Shown: positions 17,181 to 25,839 of the stretch, one piece after another
How positions within the stretch are numbered: the first letter of the stretch is position 1
Layout: every line of letters begins with the position of its first letter
Source of the DNA: Bacteroidota bacterium
GTDB taxonomy: Bacteria > Bacteroidota > Bacteroidia > Chitinophagales > Chitinophagaceae
Direction: 5' to 3'
Assembly (NCBI GenBank): GCA_029561305.1
Contig: JAKQJG010000239.1
Span: 1-33,450, forward strand
Length of the DNA: 33,450 nt
The notes under the pieces: generated by a model
What the model was told of the DNA's origin: nothing
Seen by the model: only the letters and a program-made list of their open reading frames with translations
Databases searched by the model: none
Translations under genes and position numbers: made by a program

Positions 17181-17984
17181 ATGGAAACAAGATCATTTCT
17201 TTTTCAAAATAAGAAGATTGCCTACAAAGTATATGGAGAAGGAAGACCTGTAATCCTCTTACATGGCTTTGGTGAACACAGCAATATATGGGAACCACAA
17301 ATAAAATTCCTGGAGCCACATTTTCGGCTAATCGTACCAGATATACCCGGCAGTGGCGAAAGCGAATTGGTTCCCGATGCCAATATTGATACTTACGCTG
17401 ACATAATAAAAGAGCTTTGTGATATCGAGCCCGGGATGATACTTGAAGGTGCTGTTCTCATTGGCCACTCCATGGGAGGCTATATAACATTGGCATTTGC
17501 AGAAAAATATCCTCAATATCTGAAATCATTTGGCCTGTTTCACTCTTCTGCTTTTGCAGATGCGGAAGAAAAAAAAGAAACAAGACGAAAAGCCATTGAA
17601 TTTATAAAAGAAAAAGGGGCAGGTTCATTTATTAAAACCAGTACGCCGAATTTATTTACCGAATCATACAAAGAAAAACACCCTGCGAAAGTCGCCAAAT
17701 TGATAGAAGAAGGGAACAAATTTACGAACGAAGCACTTATCCAATACTACGAAGCGATGATTGCCCGTCCTGACAGGACAGGCATTTTAAAATCATATCA
17801 GCAACCCATTTTATTTATAATCGGCGAACATGATAAAGCTATTCCATTTGAAGACAGCATGAAACAATGCCATCTCCCCTCACAAAGTCATGTTCATATT
17901 TTAAGGGAAAGTGCTCATATGGGTATGTGGGAAGAAGCTGATAAAGTAAATGACATATTACTTTCTTTCCTGCAAGTATCATAA
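17181..17984 (+). CDS. Alpha/beta-fold hydrolase
   Basis: The 267-residue protein starts at ATG 17181, 10 nt after the GC-rich repeat. The fold is clear: 'PVILLHGFGEHSNIW' (oxyanion HG), nucleophile elbow GHSMGG with Ser97, acid Asp218 in 'FIIGEHDKAIPFED', and base His246 in 'RESAHMGMWEEAD'. A lid of charged helices lies between about residues 120 and 195. There is no signal peptide, so it is cytosolic. Related proteins hydrolyse esters or C-C bonds; the substrate cannot be deduced. The gene stands between the DUF4105 protein and a T9SS cargo with no obvious pathway link. Confidence 0.93.
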   Translation: METRSFLFQNKKIAYKVYGEGRPVILLHGFGEHSNIWEPQIKFLEPHFRLIVPDIPGSGESELVPDANIDTYADIIKELCDIEPGMILEGAVLIGHSMGGYITLAFAEKYPQYLKSFGLFHSSAFADAEEKKETRRKAIEFIKEKGAGSFIKTSTPNLFTESYKEKHPAKVAKLIEEGNKFTNEALIQYYEAMIARPDRTGILKSYQQPILFIIGEHDKAIPFEDSMKQCHLPSQSHVHILRESAHMGMWEEADKVNDILLSFLQVS

Positions 17985-18081
17985 CCCCGTTCATCCATTT
18001 AATTTGCCGTTACATACAGATGTTTGGACGGTACAGTGTCTCAAGGCAGCCTTTTGGGTAATTTCTTCGTCTTTTTGTTAT

Positions 18082-18089
18082 TATCTTTA
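18082..18089 (+). promoter_or_regulatory. -7-like box (TATCTTTA) before the T9SS cargo gene
   Basis: TATCTTTA differs from TAnnTTTG only in its last base. It ends 6 nt before ATG 18096, the same tight spacing as for folD and guaB, and supports that start over an in-frame upstream ATG at 18024. Confidence 0.35.
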
Positions 18090-18095
18090 TTGTTC

Positions 18096-21000
18096 ATGAA
18101 GAAGTACCTGTACGTCTTAATATTCTTATTTGTTTTTTCTGATTCTTTTGCCTCCCATATTGTTGGTGGCGAAGTTTTTTATACTTACATAGGCCCTGGT
18201 GCGACCGCCGGTACCAGCAGGTATACGATAACAATGCGGCTTTTTACTGATTGCTTTCAGCAATGCGGTCCACCAACAAATATAGCCTGCCCGCCAGACA
18301 ATGTCATCATAGGTATATTCACCAATGCAGCTCCTTTTGAAAGATTCAGAGATATCACACTTCCCCGTGTTGGGCAGCCTTTGATAGATCTTACCCAATA
18401 TCCTGCCTGCATCACCAGCCGTCCACCTGTTTGTTACCGGGTTAACACTTATTCCACGCAGGTTGAACTTCCGGATAACAACCCCGGCTACAGGATGAGT
18501 TATCAGAATTGTTGCCGGCTGAGTACGTTAAATGTTTTAAACAATGCACCCACTATCAATACTGTTCCTGGTTCAACTTATGAAGCAATCATGCCTGGTA
18601 TCAATTTAGTGTCTGATAGAAAGAACTCTTGTGCAGTAATGGATCTGAGAGATACAGCCCTTGTTTGCCGCAGCAACCCATTTGTATTGCCGTTCAGTGC
18701 TACGGATATTGATGACGATTCCTTATCATACCGGTTTGAAGCAGCATTTAATGGTGGTGGATTTGCCAGTAATCTTGATCAGCCACCAGGTAATCCATTA
18801 TACGGCTTCGTAAACTACAGGAATGGTTTTTCCGGGGTTCAGCCACTGGGCAACCAGGCTACAATAGACCCAAGGACCGGGGTGATCAGTGGAATAGCGC
18901 CGGCGCAGTCAGGAGCCTATGTTATTTGTGTGGTGGTAACGGAATGGAGAAATGGCCTTGCGATAGCTGAGCACAGAAAAGATTTCACCCTGGAAGTGGA
19001 AGAATGTGATATTCCAAGAGCAAGGCTGACCCCCCAGGATGAAACCTGCGATGGATTTACAAGACAGTTTAGTAACGCGGCTAACGGCAATGTAAATACC
19101 TGGTACTGGGATTTTGGAGTAGACTCTATCAATAGTGACACTTCAGTACTTTCATCACCCACTTTTACTTACCAGGATACAGGCAAATTTGTAGTGAAAT
19201 TAGTGGTGAACCGTGGCACTCCCTGCGCCGACTCTTCCACTTATAACGTTTGGGTGTACCCTGGTTTCTTCCCGGGTTTGCGGGTACAGTCACCCATTTG
19301 CCGCAACACCCCTGTTCAGTTCCTTGACCGCACCAGGACTAACTACGGGCAGGTGCTGGGCTGGCGCTGGCATTTTGGAAATAACAATGATGACAGCAGT
19401 GCCTTACAAAACCCCACTTTTGTTTATACAGCAGCAGGCACCTACAGGATACGGCTTGATGTAAGCAACTCTTATGGTTGTACAGGTTCTATTGACACCA
19501 ATATCATTGTAAACGATCTTCCGCCGCTAACGGTGGTACCAAGAGACACCACTTATTGCGCCCTTGACTCTGTTCAATTATCAGCTACTGGTGCCGGCAC
19601 ATTCAGCTGGTTGCCCAATACCAATATTATTTTTGCCAATACCGCAGGGCCTACTGTTTTCCCTCCGGCTCCTGCCAACTATTTTGTTACCCTCACTGAT
19701 GCCAATGGATGCCGGTCGAGGGATTCTGTAAGAGTGAATCCGCTAAACAATCTTACCAACAGCATTACAGCATCTTCAGTTAGTATTTGTGCAGAAGATA
19801 CCATTACACTGACGGGCAACAGTAACTACAATACAAATGTTAGCTGGCAATGGAGCCCTGCAGCTTCTGTGGCTACACCCACTACCAAGGTGACACAAGG
19901 GTTTCCAGGTGGAAACATTACGTATTCGCTGGTCACTACCTGGGGCAAAAACTGCCGGTCTACTGCTACACTGCCCATTGTGGTAAAGGCTTTAGCCGTA
20001 CCCGAAGCAGGCCCTGGAGGCTTCATTTGTAAAGGACAGGGTATAGTACAATTACAAGCAAGCGGCGGCGTTAGTTACCAATGGACACCTGCTGCAGGCT
20101 TAAGTAATCCCAATATTGCCAACCCGGTTGCTTCACCATCAGAAACGACTACTTACAAGGTAGCGGTAGGTGTAGCTGGGTGTAATAAAACAAAAACAGA
20201 TTCAGTAATAGTGCTGGTAAGGCAACTACCCGAGGCCAACCTGGTGGATGATACTTTGATCTGCTCTATCGACACATTGCGTTTACTTACCAACCCGGCA
20301 CACAGTTATGTTTGGAGCCCGGATTATAATATCAATAATTTAACAGCTGCCAGCCCCCTGGTAAGCCCGGACGTGCCTACCACCTACTTTACTACATTGA
20401 CTGATGTATTTGGTTGTGTAAACAGGGATTCTGTGTTGGTGGATGTAAAATTATTTGTAACGATTGATGCAGGACCGGATACCACTATTTGTTTGACTGA
20501 TACCTTCCATATTCGAACAGTCAGTGATGCATTGTCTTATCAATGGAGCCCCGCTACATTTTTAGACAGGACAGATGTGAAAAACCCTGTATCAAATATC
20601 ACCGACAGCATCATCCGGTACCTGGTGATCGGTAATATTGGTAAATGCCAGAGCCGCGACAGTGTTACAATCCGTACGGTGCCTTATCCCGTTGTAAGCA
20701 TCAATCCTGATACGAGTATTTGTTTTGGTGACAATGCAACATTGTATGCCGGCGGTGGTGTAAGTTATACCTGGAGCCCCGTAACCAATCTTAGCAATCC
20801 AAATAGTGCAAGCACCACCGTTACCCGGCCTGCGCCAGGCACTTATCCTTATACCGTATCAATGAGGGATAACAAAGGCTGTCCGAAACCAGTTACGGCT
20901 ACCACGAACCTTGTTGTTCGGCAACCGGTAATTGCCAACACAGGCTTACAGGATACCAGCATTGTAATAGGCCAGGTATTGCGAATGAATGCGACGGGAG

Positions 21001-21440
21001 GTGATGCGTATGTCTGGAGCCCAACTCAATGGCTAAGCGACCCCAATTCACCTGTTACTTTGGCAAGCCCGGAAAGAAATATTACCTACCGGGTAACTGT
21101 AACCCAGTTGCCGGAGAACTGCAGCGCTACAGATACCGTGAGGATAAAAGTGTTTCTACTGCCGCCCAGCTTTTATGTGCCTACGGCCTTTAGTCCTAAT
21201 GGAGACGGTCTGAATGAAATATTAAAACCCATAACACTCGGCATGAGAAATATCCGGTATTTTAAAGTATACAACCGGGTGGGCAACCTGGTGTTTGAAA
21301 CCACGGAAATTAATAAAGGGTGGGATGGTTATTACAAAGGCAATCCGCAGGATCCAGGCAACTATGTTTGGATAGCACAGGGAGAAACCTGGCAGGGAGA
21401 ATTTATAACCAAGCAGGGTAATGCAGTGCTGATAAGATAA
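18096..21440 (+). CDS. Large secreted adhesin-like protein with PKD domains, tandem Cys-flanked repeats and CHU_C (type B) T9SS sorting domain
   Basis: With ATG 18096 the protein has 1114 residues, beginning with a signal peptide (MKKYLYVLIFLFVFSDSFA) and then SHIVGGEVFY, a start typical of this group. Two PKD-type domains follow the N-terminal region ('WYWDFG', 'WRWHFG'). About seven tandem Ig-like units of 70-80 residues come next. Each opens near 'ICxxDT' and has a 'YxWSP...LSNPN' centre and 'xDxxGCxxxDSV' end; the paired Cys suggest a disulfide per unit. The last ~90 residues ('YVPTAFSPNGDGLNEIL', 'KVYNRVGNLVFET', 'WDGYYKGNPQDPGNYVW') form a gliding-motility/CHU_C C-terminal domain that directs type IX secretion. 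It is probably surface-attached and adhesive or structural. The ligand is unknown. Confidence 0.94.
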   Translation: MKKYLYVLIFLFVFSDSFASHIVGGEVFYTYIGPGATAGTSRYTITMRLFTDCFQQCGPPTNIACPPDNVIIGIFTNAAPFERFRDITLPRVGQPLIDLTQYPACITSRPPVCYRVNTYSTQVELPDNNPGYRMSYQNCCRLSTLNVLNNAPTINTVPGSTYEAIMPGINLVSDRKNSCAVMDLRDTALVCRSNPFVLPFSATDIDDDSLSYRFEAAFNGGGFASNLDQPPGNPLYGFVNYRNGFSGVQPLGNQATIDPRTGVISGIAPAQSGAYVICVVVTEWRNGLAIAEHRKDFTLEVEECDIPRARLTPQDETCDGFTRQFSNAANGNVNTWYWDFGVDSINSDTSVLSSPTFTYQDTGKFVVKLVVNRGTPCADSSTYNVWVYPGFFPGLRVQSPICRNTPVQFLDRTRTNYGQVLGWRWHFGNNNDDSSALQNPTFVYTAAGTYRIRLDVSNSYGCTGSIDTNIIVNDLPPLTVVPRDTTYCALDSVQLSATGAGTFSWLPNTNIIFANTAGPTVFPPAPANYFVTLTDANGCRSRDSVRVNPLNNLTNSITASSVSICAEDTITLTGNSNYNTNVSWQWSPAASVATPTTKVTQGFPGGNITYSLVTTWGKNCRSTATLPIVVKALAVPEAGPGGFICKGQGIVQLQASGGVSYQWTPAAGLSNPNIANPVASPSETTTYKVAVGVAGCNKTKTDSVIVLVRQLPEANLVDDTLICSIDTLRLLTNPAHSYVWSPDYNINNLTAASPLVSPDVPTTYFTTLTDVFGCVNRDSVLVDVKLFVTIDAGPDTTICLTDTFHIRTVSDALSYQWSPATFLDRTDVKNPVSNITDSIIRYLVIGNIGKCQSRDSVTIRTVPYPVVSINPDTSICFGDNATLYAGGGVSYTWSPVTNLSNPNSASTTVTRPAPGTYPYTVSMRDNKGCPKPVTATTNLVVRQPVIANTGLQDTSIVIGQVLRMNATGGDAYVWSPTQWLSDPNSPVTLASPERNITYRVTVTQLPENCSATDTVRIKVFLLPPSFYVPTAFSPNGDGLNEILKPITLGMRNIRYFKVYNRVGNLVFETTEINKGWDGYYKGNPQDPGNYVWIAQGETWQGEFITKQGNAVLIR

Positions 21441-21853
21441 GTTTCACTCTTTTTCTCCGCAGCCAGGAATATTACCAACCATATTCCTTTTTCCAGCCTT
21501 TTGTTTTATGCTCTCCTATTTCGCTATAGCAGCAGCCCTGGCAGCATTTATTCGCTCCCGTTTTTTAAAAAATAAAAAACTGCATTTTTAATAATCGCTG
21601 AAAAAGGAATAGTGGGTTCGCTGATTGCACTGATACTATATTTATTTTCTTCAACTCTCAATTCTTACGAAAGATGGCTTTGAGTGGCGGTTACAGCAGC
21701 TGCTGCAGGTACAGTAATTGAAATAAAACAGGCAAAACAAACACTGCCAGGTGAATAATGCTGCCATAGCTGTAAAAACCGGCTGGCTTTTCCTGAAATA
21801 CTTTATTTTGCGCTGTTGCCATTATCTAAAATGGCTTTTTTAAACAGGCAAAT
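21441..21853 (+). pseudogene. Decayed small membrane-protein gene (21508-21758) in a gene-free gap
   Basis: From ATG 21508 a frame reads MLSYFAIAAALAAFIRSRF... and stops at 21589-21591. The reading resumes in the -1 frame right after a T5 run (21585-21589) as LIIAEKGIVGSLIALILYLF, meets an in-frame TGA at 21681-21683, and continues VAVTAAAAGTVIEIKQAKQ to TAA at 21756-21758. Together this looks like an ~80-residue, two-helix membrane protein broken by one frameshift and one stop. The family is not recognised. A short coding origin is inferred from composition only. The rest of the 413-nt gap shows no feature beyond the M3 gene leader. Confidence 0.4.
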
Positions 21854-23893
21854 ATGAAAAAATCCATCAGCTTACTCATTGCAGTGGTTATCACCTGCTG
21901 CACCTTACAAGCACAGAACATTTTATTGCAGCACAGCAATAAAGCTATCGATTTCACCAAGGCCGATGCAGGCGTTGTAACGGAATCGGTGGAAATGCTC
22001 ACCAGTCAATGTGCTGGAAAAATAACTGCCATAGTTGACGCTTCTGGCAAACAAACAAAGGCTAATACATTAACTGCTTTTGACGAATTATTGTACGAAT
22101 TAAATGACCTCTCTTCAAAACTGGGGCTGATTGCCAACACGTTTACGGAAGACAAAACAAGGGATGCTGCTTTTGCCGCTTCTGATAAATTATCACTGTA
22201 CTTGAGCAATATTTACCTGAATGAAGGCTTATATAAGGCTATCAAAAAATTCGCAACTGCCAAGGCTGCTTTACTGAATGCTTCAGAAAAAAAGTTTTTG
22301 TCAGACGCCCTTATCACGTTTGAAAAAAACGGGATGAAACTGGATAAAGCAGGCAGGGATAAACTGGAAGCCGTTAATACAAAACTGATTGCCCTTGGCA
22401 ACCAGTTCGACAGGAATATTGCCGAAAGTAAAGACAGCCTGAGCTTTACGGCCGCCGATCTTGAAGGCGTTCCAGCTACGGCAACCGCGGCATGGGAAAG
22501 ACCCGGGGGCCAATATGTGGTAAGAGTGAATGGGCCAAACAATACCAATATTTTAGAAAATGCGGTGAATGCCAATACCCGCAAAGCGATGTTCCTGGCA
22601 TATAACAACAGGGCCTACCCTAAAAATATTGACGTACTCGACAGTCTTCTGTTTTATCGCAATGAACTTGCAAAGCAACTCGGCTTCAGCAGTTATGCAG
22701 CCTACAGCGTGGTGGATAAAATGGCAGGTAATCCTGCTACTGTATGGGCTTTTGAAAAAGGGCTCGAAAAACAACTGGCGCCATTGGTAAAAGAAGAAAT
22801 AAAAACCATGACAGCGCTGAAACAGCAGTTGTATCCTGGTAATACGGAGCCGCTTTTTGCATGGGACTACAGCTACTGCCAGAAAAAATTGCTCAGTTCA
22901 AAATACCAGTTGAATACGGATGAAGTAAAAGAGTATTTTGAAATGAACAATACATTGAAAGGTATGATGGCAGTGTACCAGAAAATACTGAACATCGACA
23001 TTAAAGAAACAACCAATGTACCCGTGTGGTTTAATAAAGTAAAAACTTATGAAGTATGGAAGGATGGTGTAAAAACAGGTGAATTTTATCTTGATCTTTA
23101 TCCCAGGCCCAATAAATACACCCACTTCGCCTGTTTTCCTATCAGCCAATACAGGAAACAAAACAAGTCTGAAGTATTACCAACAGCTGCCCTGGTATGT
23201 AATTTCCCTGAGGGTGATAATGGACAGCCGGCTTTATTAAAACACAGCGATGTGATCACGATGTTTCATGAATTTGGACACCTGGTTCACTGGCTGGTTT
23301 GTCATCCTGCTATCAGCTCACAAAATGCCTTTGGCACTAAGGGTGATTTTATAGAAGCGCCTTCACAATTTTTAGAAAACTGGTGCTGGGAATATGATGC
23401 ACTGAAACTATTTGCAAAAAATTATAAAACAGGAAAGGTATTACCCCTTAGCCTGTTTAAAAAAATGAAGCAGGCTCAACTGGTAAATGCAGGAGGCGCT
23501 ACCATGCGCCAGGTGCAACTGGGTGTAACTGATTTTACATACGAAGACAAATACGAAGAAACCAAAGCGAAGGGCATCGAAGAAATGTCAAAGCAGATCT
23601 ATCCTTTGGTGCAACTGCCTTTTCCTGAAGGCAGCCATTTCATCTGCAATTTTACGCACCTGAATGGTTATGCGGCTAACTATTACGGTTACCAGTGGTC
23701 AAAAGTATATGCACAGGATATGTTCTCTGTTTTTAAAAAGAAGGGTGTAATGGATAAAGCAACAGGTGTGCGCTACCGTAAAATAATTTTAGAGAACGGT
23801 TCCACCAAGCCGGAAATACAAATCGTGGAAGAGTTCCTGGGAAGAAAGTCTAATAACAAGGCATATTTGGAATCGATTGGAGTAAAGAAGTAA
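21854..23893 (+). CDS. M3-family zinc metallopeptidase (oligopeptidase), exported
   Basis: The 679-residue protein has a signal peptide (MKKSISLLIAVVITCCTLQAQ). It has the M3 (thimet oligopeptidase/Dcp) layout: a helical N-terminal half and a zinc site MFHEFGHLVHWL with His472, Glu473 and His476. The third ligand is likely Glu in 'DFIEAPSQFLENW'. 'GYAANYYGYQWSKVYAQDMF' and 'YRKIILENGSTKPEIQIVEEFLGRK' are typical C-terminal motifs. The enzyme should trim short peptides in the periplasm, a nutrient or turnover role. It is followed by a strong intrinsic terminator. Confidence 0.96.
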   Translation: MKKSISLLIAVVITCCTLQAQNILLQHSNKAIDFTKADAGVVTESVEMLTSQCAGKITAIVDASGKQTKANTLTAFDELLYELNDLSSKLGLIANTFTEDKTRDAAFAASDKLSLYLSNIYLNEGLYKAIKKFATAKAALLNASEKKFLSDALITFEKNGMKLDKAGRDKLEAVNTKLIALGNQFDRNIAESKDSLSFTAADLEGVPATATAAWERPGGQYVVRVNGPNNTNILENAVNANTRKAMFLAYNNRAYPKNIDVLDSLLFYRNELAKQLGFSSYAAYSVVDKMAGNPATVWAFEKGLEKQLAPLVKEEIKTMTALKQQLYPGNTEPLFAWDYSYCQKKLLSSKYQLNTDEVKEYFEMNNTLKGMMAVYQKILNIDIKETTNVPVWFNKVKTYEVWKDGVKTGEFYLDLYPRPNKYTHFACFPISQYRKQNKSEVLPTAALVCNFPEGDNGQPALLKHSDVITMFHEFGHLVHWLVCHPAISSQNAFGTKGDFIEAPSQFLENWCWEYDALKLFAKNYKTGKVLPLSLFKKMKQAQLVNAGGATMRQVQLGVTDFTYEDKYEETKAKGIEEMSKQIYPLVQLPFPEGSHFICNFTHLNGYAANYYGYQWSKVYAQDMFSVFKKKGVMDKATGVRYRKIILENGSTKPEIQIVEEFLGRKSNNKAYLESIGVKK

Positions 23894-23949
23894 AACATAT
23901 TAATGATTCAGGTAGTCCGAACCAAAGTTGGGACGAGCCTGCCCAATGA

Positions 23950-23980
23950 GCCGGCAATTTAAAAAGTTGCCGGCTTTTTT
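23950..23980 (+). terminator. Intrinsic terminator after the M3 peptidase gene
   Basis: GCCGGCAA (23950-23957) pairs with TTGCCGGC (23967-23974), with two or three more A-T/G-T pairs inside, followed by TTTTTT (23975-23980). The stem lies 57 nt after the M3 stop codon, as expected for a Rho-independent terminator. Confidence 0.85.
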
Positions 23981-24056
23981 GTGCTGGTCTCACCTGCGGT
24001 ACTTACCGGATTGAAGTTTGCTCCTTTTATATTTCCTTTGCATCAATTACACCGAT

Positions 24057-24695
24057 ATGCTGCAACAGATCACACCTTATTTTGGCTACCTGGCTTCGCT
24101 TTGTCTTATTATTGCGCTTTTAGTTAACAATGACCTGAAATTCCGCTGGTTCAATACGTTTGGCAATATCTTCTTCATTGTGTATGCCCTTGTCCTCAAT
24201 GCCGTACCCGTTCTTATCACCAACGTTTTATTGCTTGGCATTAATGCTTATTATCTCTTTAAAGTGTATCGCAGGCAGGAGAATTTTGATATGCTTTCTT
24301 TTAAAGGTGATGAAAAAATGGCGCAGAAATTTATCCGGTTTTACCAGGGCGATATAGCAAGCTATTTCCCCTCATTCACCCCTTCTGTTTTACAGGATAA
24401 TTTCAATTTTGTAGTAACGAGAGACCTGGTAATTGCCAATATGTTCAGTGCCAAAGTACTTGCCAATGGCGATGCTGTGGTAGCGCTTAATTATACTTTA
24501 CAAAAGTACCGCGACTATAAAGTAGGCACATATATTTTTGAAAAAGAAAAAGATTTTATGATCGCCAATGGAGTTAAGAGGATCGTATATACAGATGTGC
24601 CCAATAAAAACCATCGCCGGTTTTTAAAAGTGATGGGGTTTGAAGAAACCTTGATCGGAGAAAAAAATTGTTTTGCGAAGCTGATTGCAGCATGA
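24057..24695 (+). CDS. YgjV-like membrane N-terminus fused to a GNAT-like domain
   Basis: With ATG 24057 the protein has 212 residues; a TTG at 24018 is also in frame but less likely. Residues about 5-75 hold three membrane helices in the manner of YgjV-family inner-membrane proteins ('GYLASLCLIIALLVNNDLKFRWFNTFGNIFFIVYALVLNA'). Residues about 95-212 resemble a GNAT acyltransferase C-terminal part: 'FVVTRDLVIANMFSA', 'YKVGTYIFEKEKDFMIANGVKRIVY', 'NKNHRRFLKVMGFEET'. The usual Q/RxxGxG/A acetyl-CoA loop is not obvious, so catalytic activity is uncertain. The gene converges on the Gfo/Idh gene with a 40-nt gap. The function is unknown. Confidence 0.82.
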   Translation: MLQQITPYFGYLASLCLIIALLVNNDLKFRWFNTFGNIFFIVYALVLNAVPVLITNVLLLGINAYYLFKVYRRQENFDMLSFKGDEKMAQKFIRFYQGDIASYFPSFTPSVLQDNFNFVVTRDLVIANMFSAKVLANGDAVVALNYTLQKYRDYKVGTYIFEKEKDFMIANGVKRIVYTDVPNKNHRRFLKVMGFEETLIGEKNCFAKLIAA

Positions 24696-24735
24696 CTATT
24701 AACGCCACCAGGTGCTTTATAAATCACCAATGGAT

Positions 24736-25770
24736 TTATAAGCTAACGACCTTTTTCTCTTCACTGCTCTTCACCGCCGCTTCAATTGTTTTCATCACAT
24801 TAATTCCATCATCACAAGTTACAGGCATGGGGTTGTTTTGTGTGAGCGCTTTGAATATGCCATCGTAATAATCGTAGTAGTTGCCTTGCGCTGTTTTGAT
24901 CTCCTCCATTTCATTATCTCCTGAATAGAGGATACCCGCCTCTTCTTTCGGTTCGGTGCCCCAGTCGCTGTTGCCGGGCATCATACCGGCCAATAAATTT
25001 ACCTCCTGCACATCGGCCCTGCTTTTTACAAAACTTCCTTTTGTTCCATTCAATACAAAACCCGGCAGCTGCTTACATACCAGCAGGCTTGATCTTAACT
25101 GCACCCTTGTATTTTTATACTGCAGCGATATCTCAAACCAGTCATCCACCAGTGAATTTTCCCTGATCGTTCTTACATCAGCATACAGGGCTTGGGGCAT
25201 TCCAAATAAACAAAGGGCCTGGTCAATCAGGTGCGGACCAAGGTCATTTAACAAACCTGCACCGGGGCCCGGTATTTCTTTATGTAATTTGGCGCCCAAC
25301 GCAGGTTTGTATCTTTCAAAACGCAGGGTGGCATCCACAATATTACCGAGTACGCCTGACTGTTTTACTTTTTGAACTGTTTTAAAATCACTGTCCCAGC
25401 GGCGGTTTTGGTATACCGAGATTTTTAATCCTTTCCTTTCAGCGAGGGCTTTCAATTCCATCGCCTCACTAACGGTGGTGGTAAACGCTTTTTCAACCAC
25501 TACATCTTTTCCAGCCAGCAATGCCGCTTTTGTATACTCATAATGGGTATTGGTGGGTGTATTTATCACCACCAGCTGAATACTGTCCTCTGCTAACACA
25601 GATTCTAATGAGGGATAAGATGTAACCCCGGGATATACTTCCTGTATTTGCTTTTTACTTCTCTCCCATGCACCTGCCAGTTCAAAACCTTTGTGCAGGC
25701 TGATAAAAGGCGCATGAAAAACACGGCCGGACATGCCAAAGGAAAGTAAAGCGGTTTTGATGGTTGACAT
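24736..25770 (-). CDS. Gfo/Idh/MocA-family NAD(P)-dependent oxidoreductase
   Basis: The 344-residue cytosolic protein has an N-terminal Rossmann fold with the dinucleotide loop 'LLSFGMSGRVFHAPF', 'VVINTPTNTHYEYTKAALLAGKDVVVEKAFTTT' (EKP motif as EKA) and 'ISVYQNRRWDSDFKTVQKV'. A C-terminal beta-sheet substrate domain has 'GAGLLNDLGPHLIDQALCLFG'. It resembles the E. coli YdgJ/scyllo-inositol dehydrogenase branch, which acts on sugars and inositols. The true substrate is unknown. A TAAATTTG -7-like box lies at 25805-25812 on this strand. It is probably transcribed on its own. Confidence 0.92.
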   Translation of the reverse strand: MSTIKTALLSFGMSGRVFHAPFISLHKGFELAGAWERSKKQIQEVYPGVTSYPSLESVLAEDSIQLVVINTPTNTHYEYTKAALLAGKDVVVEKAFTTTVSEAMELKALAERKGLKISVYQNRRWDSDFKTVQKVKQSGVLGNIVDATLRFERYKPALGAKLHKEIPGPGAGLLNDLGPHLIDQALCLFGMPQALYADVRTIRENSLVDDWFEISLQYKNTRVQLRSSLLVCKQLPGFVLNGTKGSFVKSRADVQEVNLLAGMMPGNSDWGTEPKEEAGILYSGDNEMEEIKTAQGNYYDYYDGIFKALTQNNPMPVTCDDGINVMKTIEAAVKSSEEKKVVSL

Positions 25771-25804
25771 TGACTACATATTTAAAAGAGAGCGATAGGA
25801 TAAT

Positions 25805-25812
25805 CAAATTTA
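25805..25812 (-). promoter_or_regulatory. -7-like box (TAAATTTG) before the Gfo/Idh gene
   Basis: On the minus strand TAAATTTG matches TAnnTTTG and ends 34 nt before ATG 25770. A TTG lies about 24 nt upstream, slightly further than the usual -33 distance. Confidence 0.3.
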
Positions 25813-25839
25813 TCACCTGGTTCTTAACGGTTATAACAA

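Noticed and set aside
16871-17212. 113-codon plus frame overlapping the DUF4105 end and GC-rich repeat
   Set aside because: Out-of-frame overlap of the membrane helices; the tail only translates the repeat.
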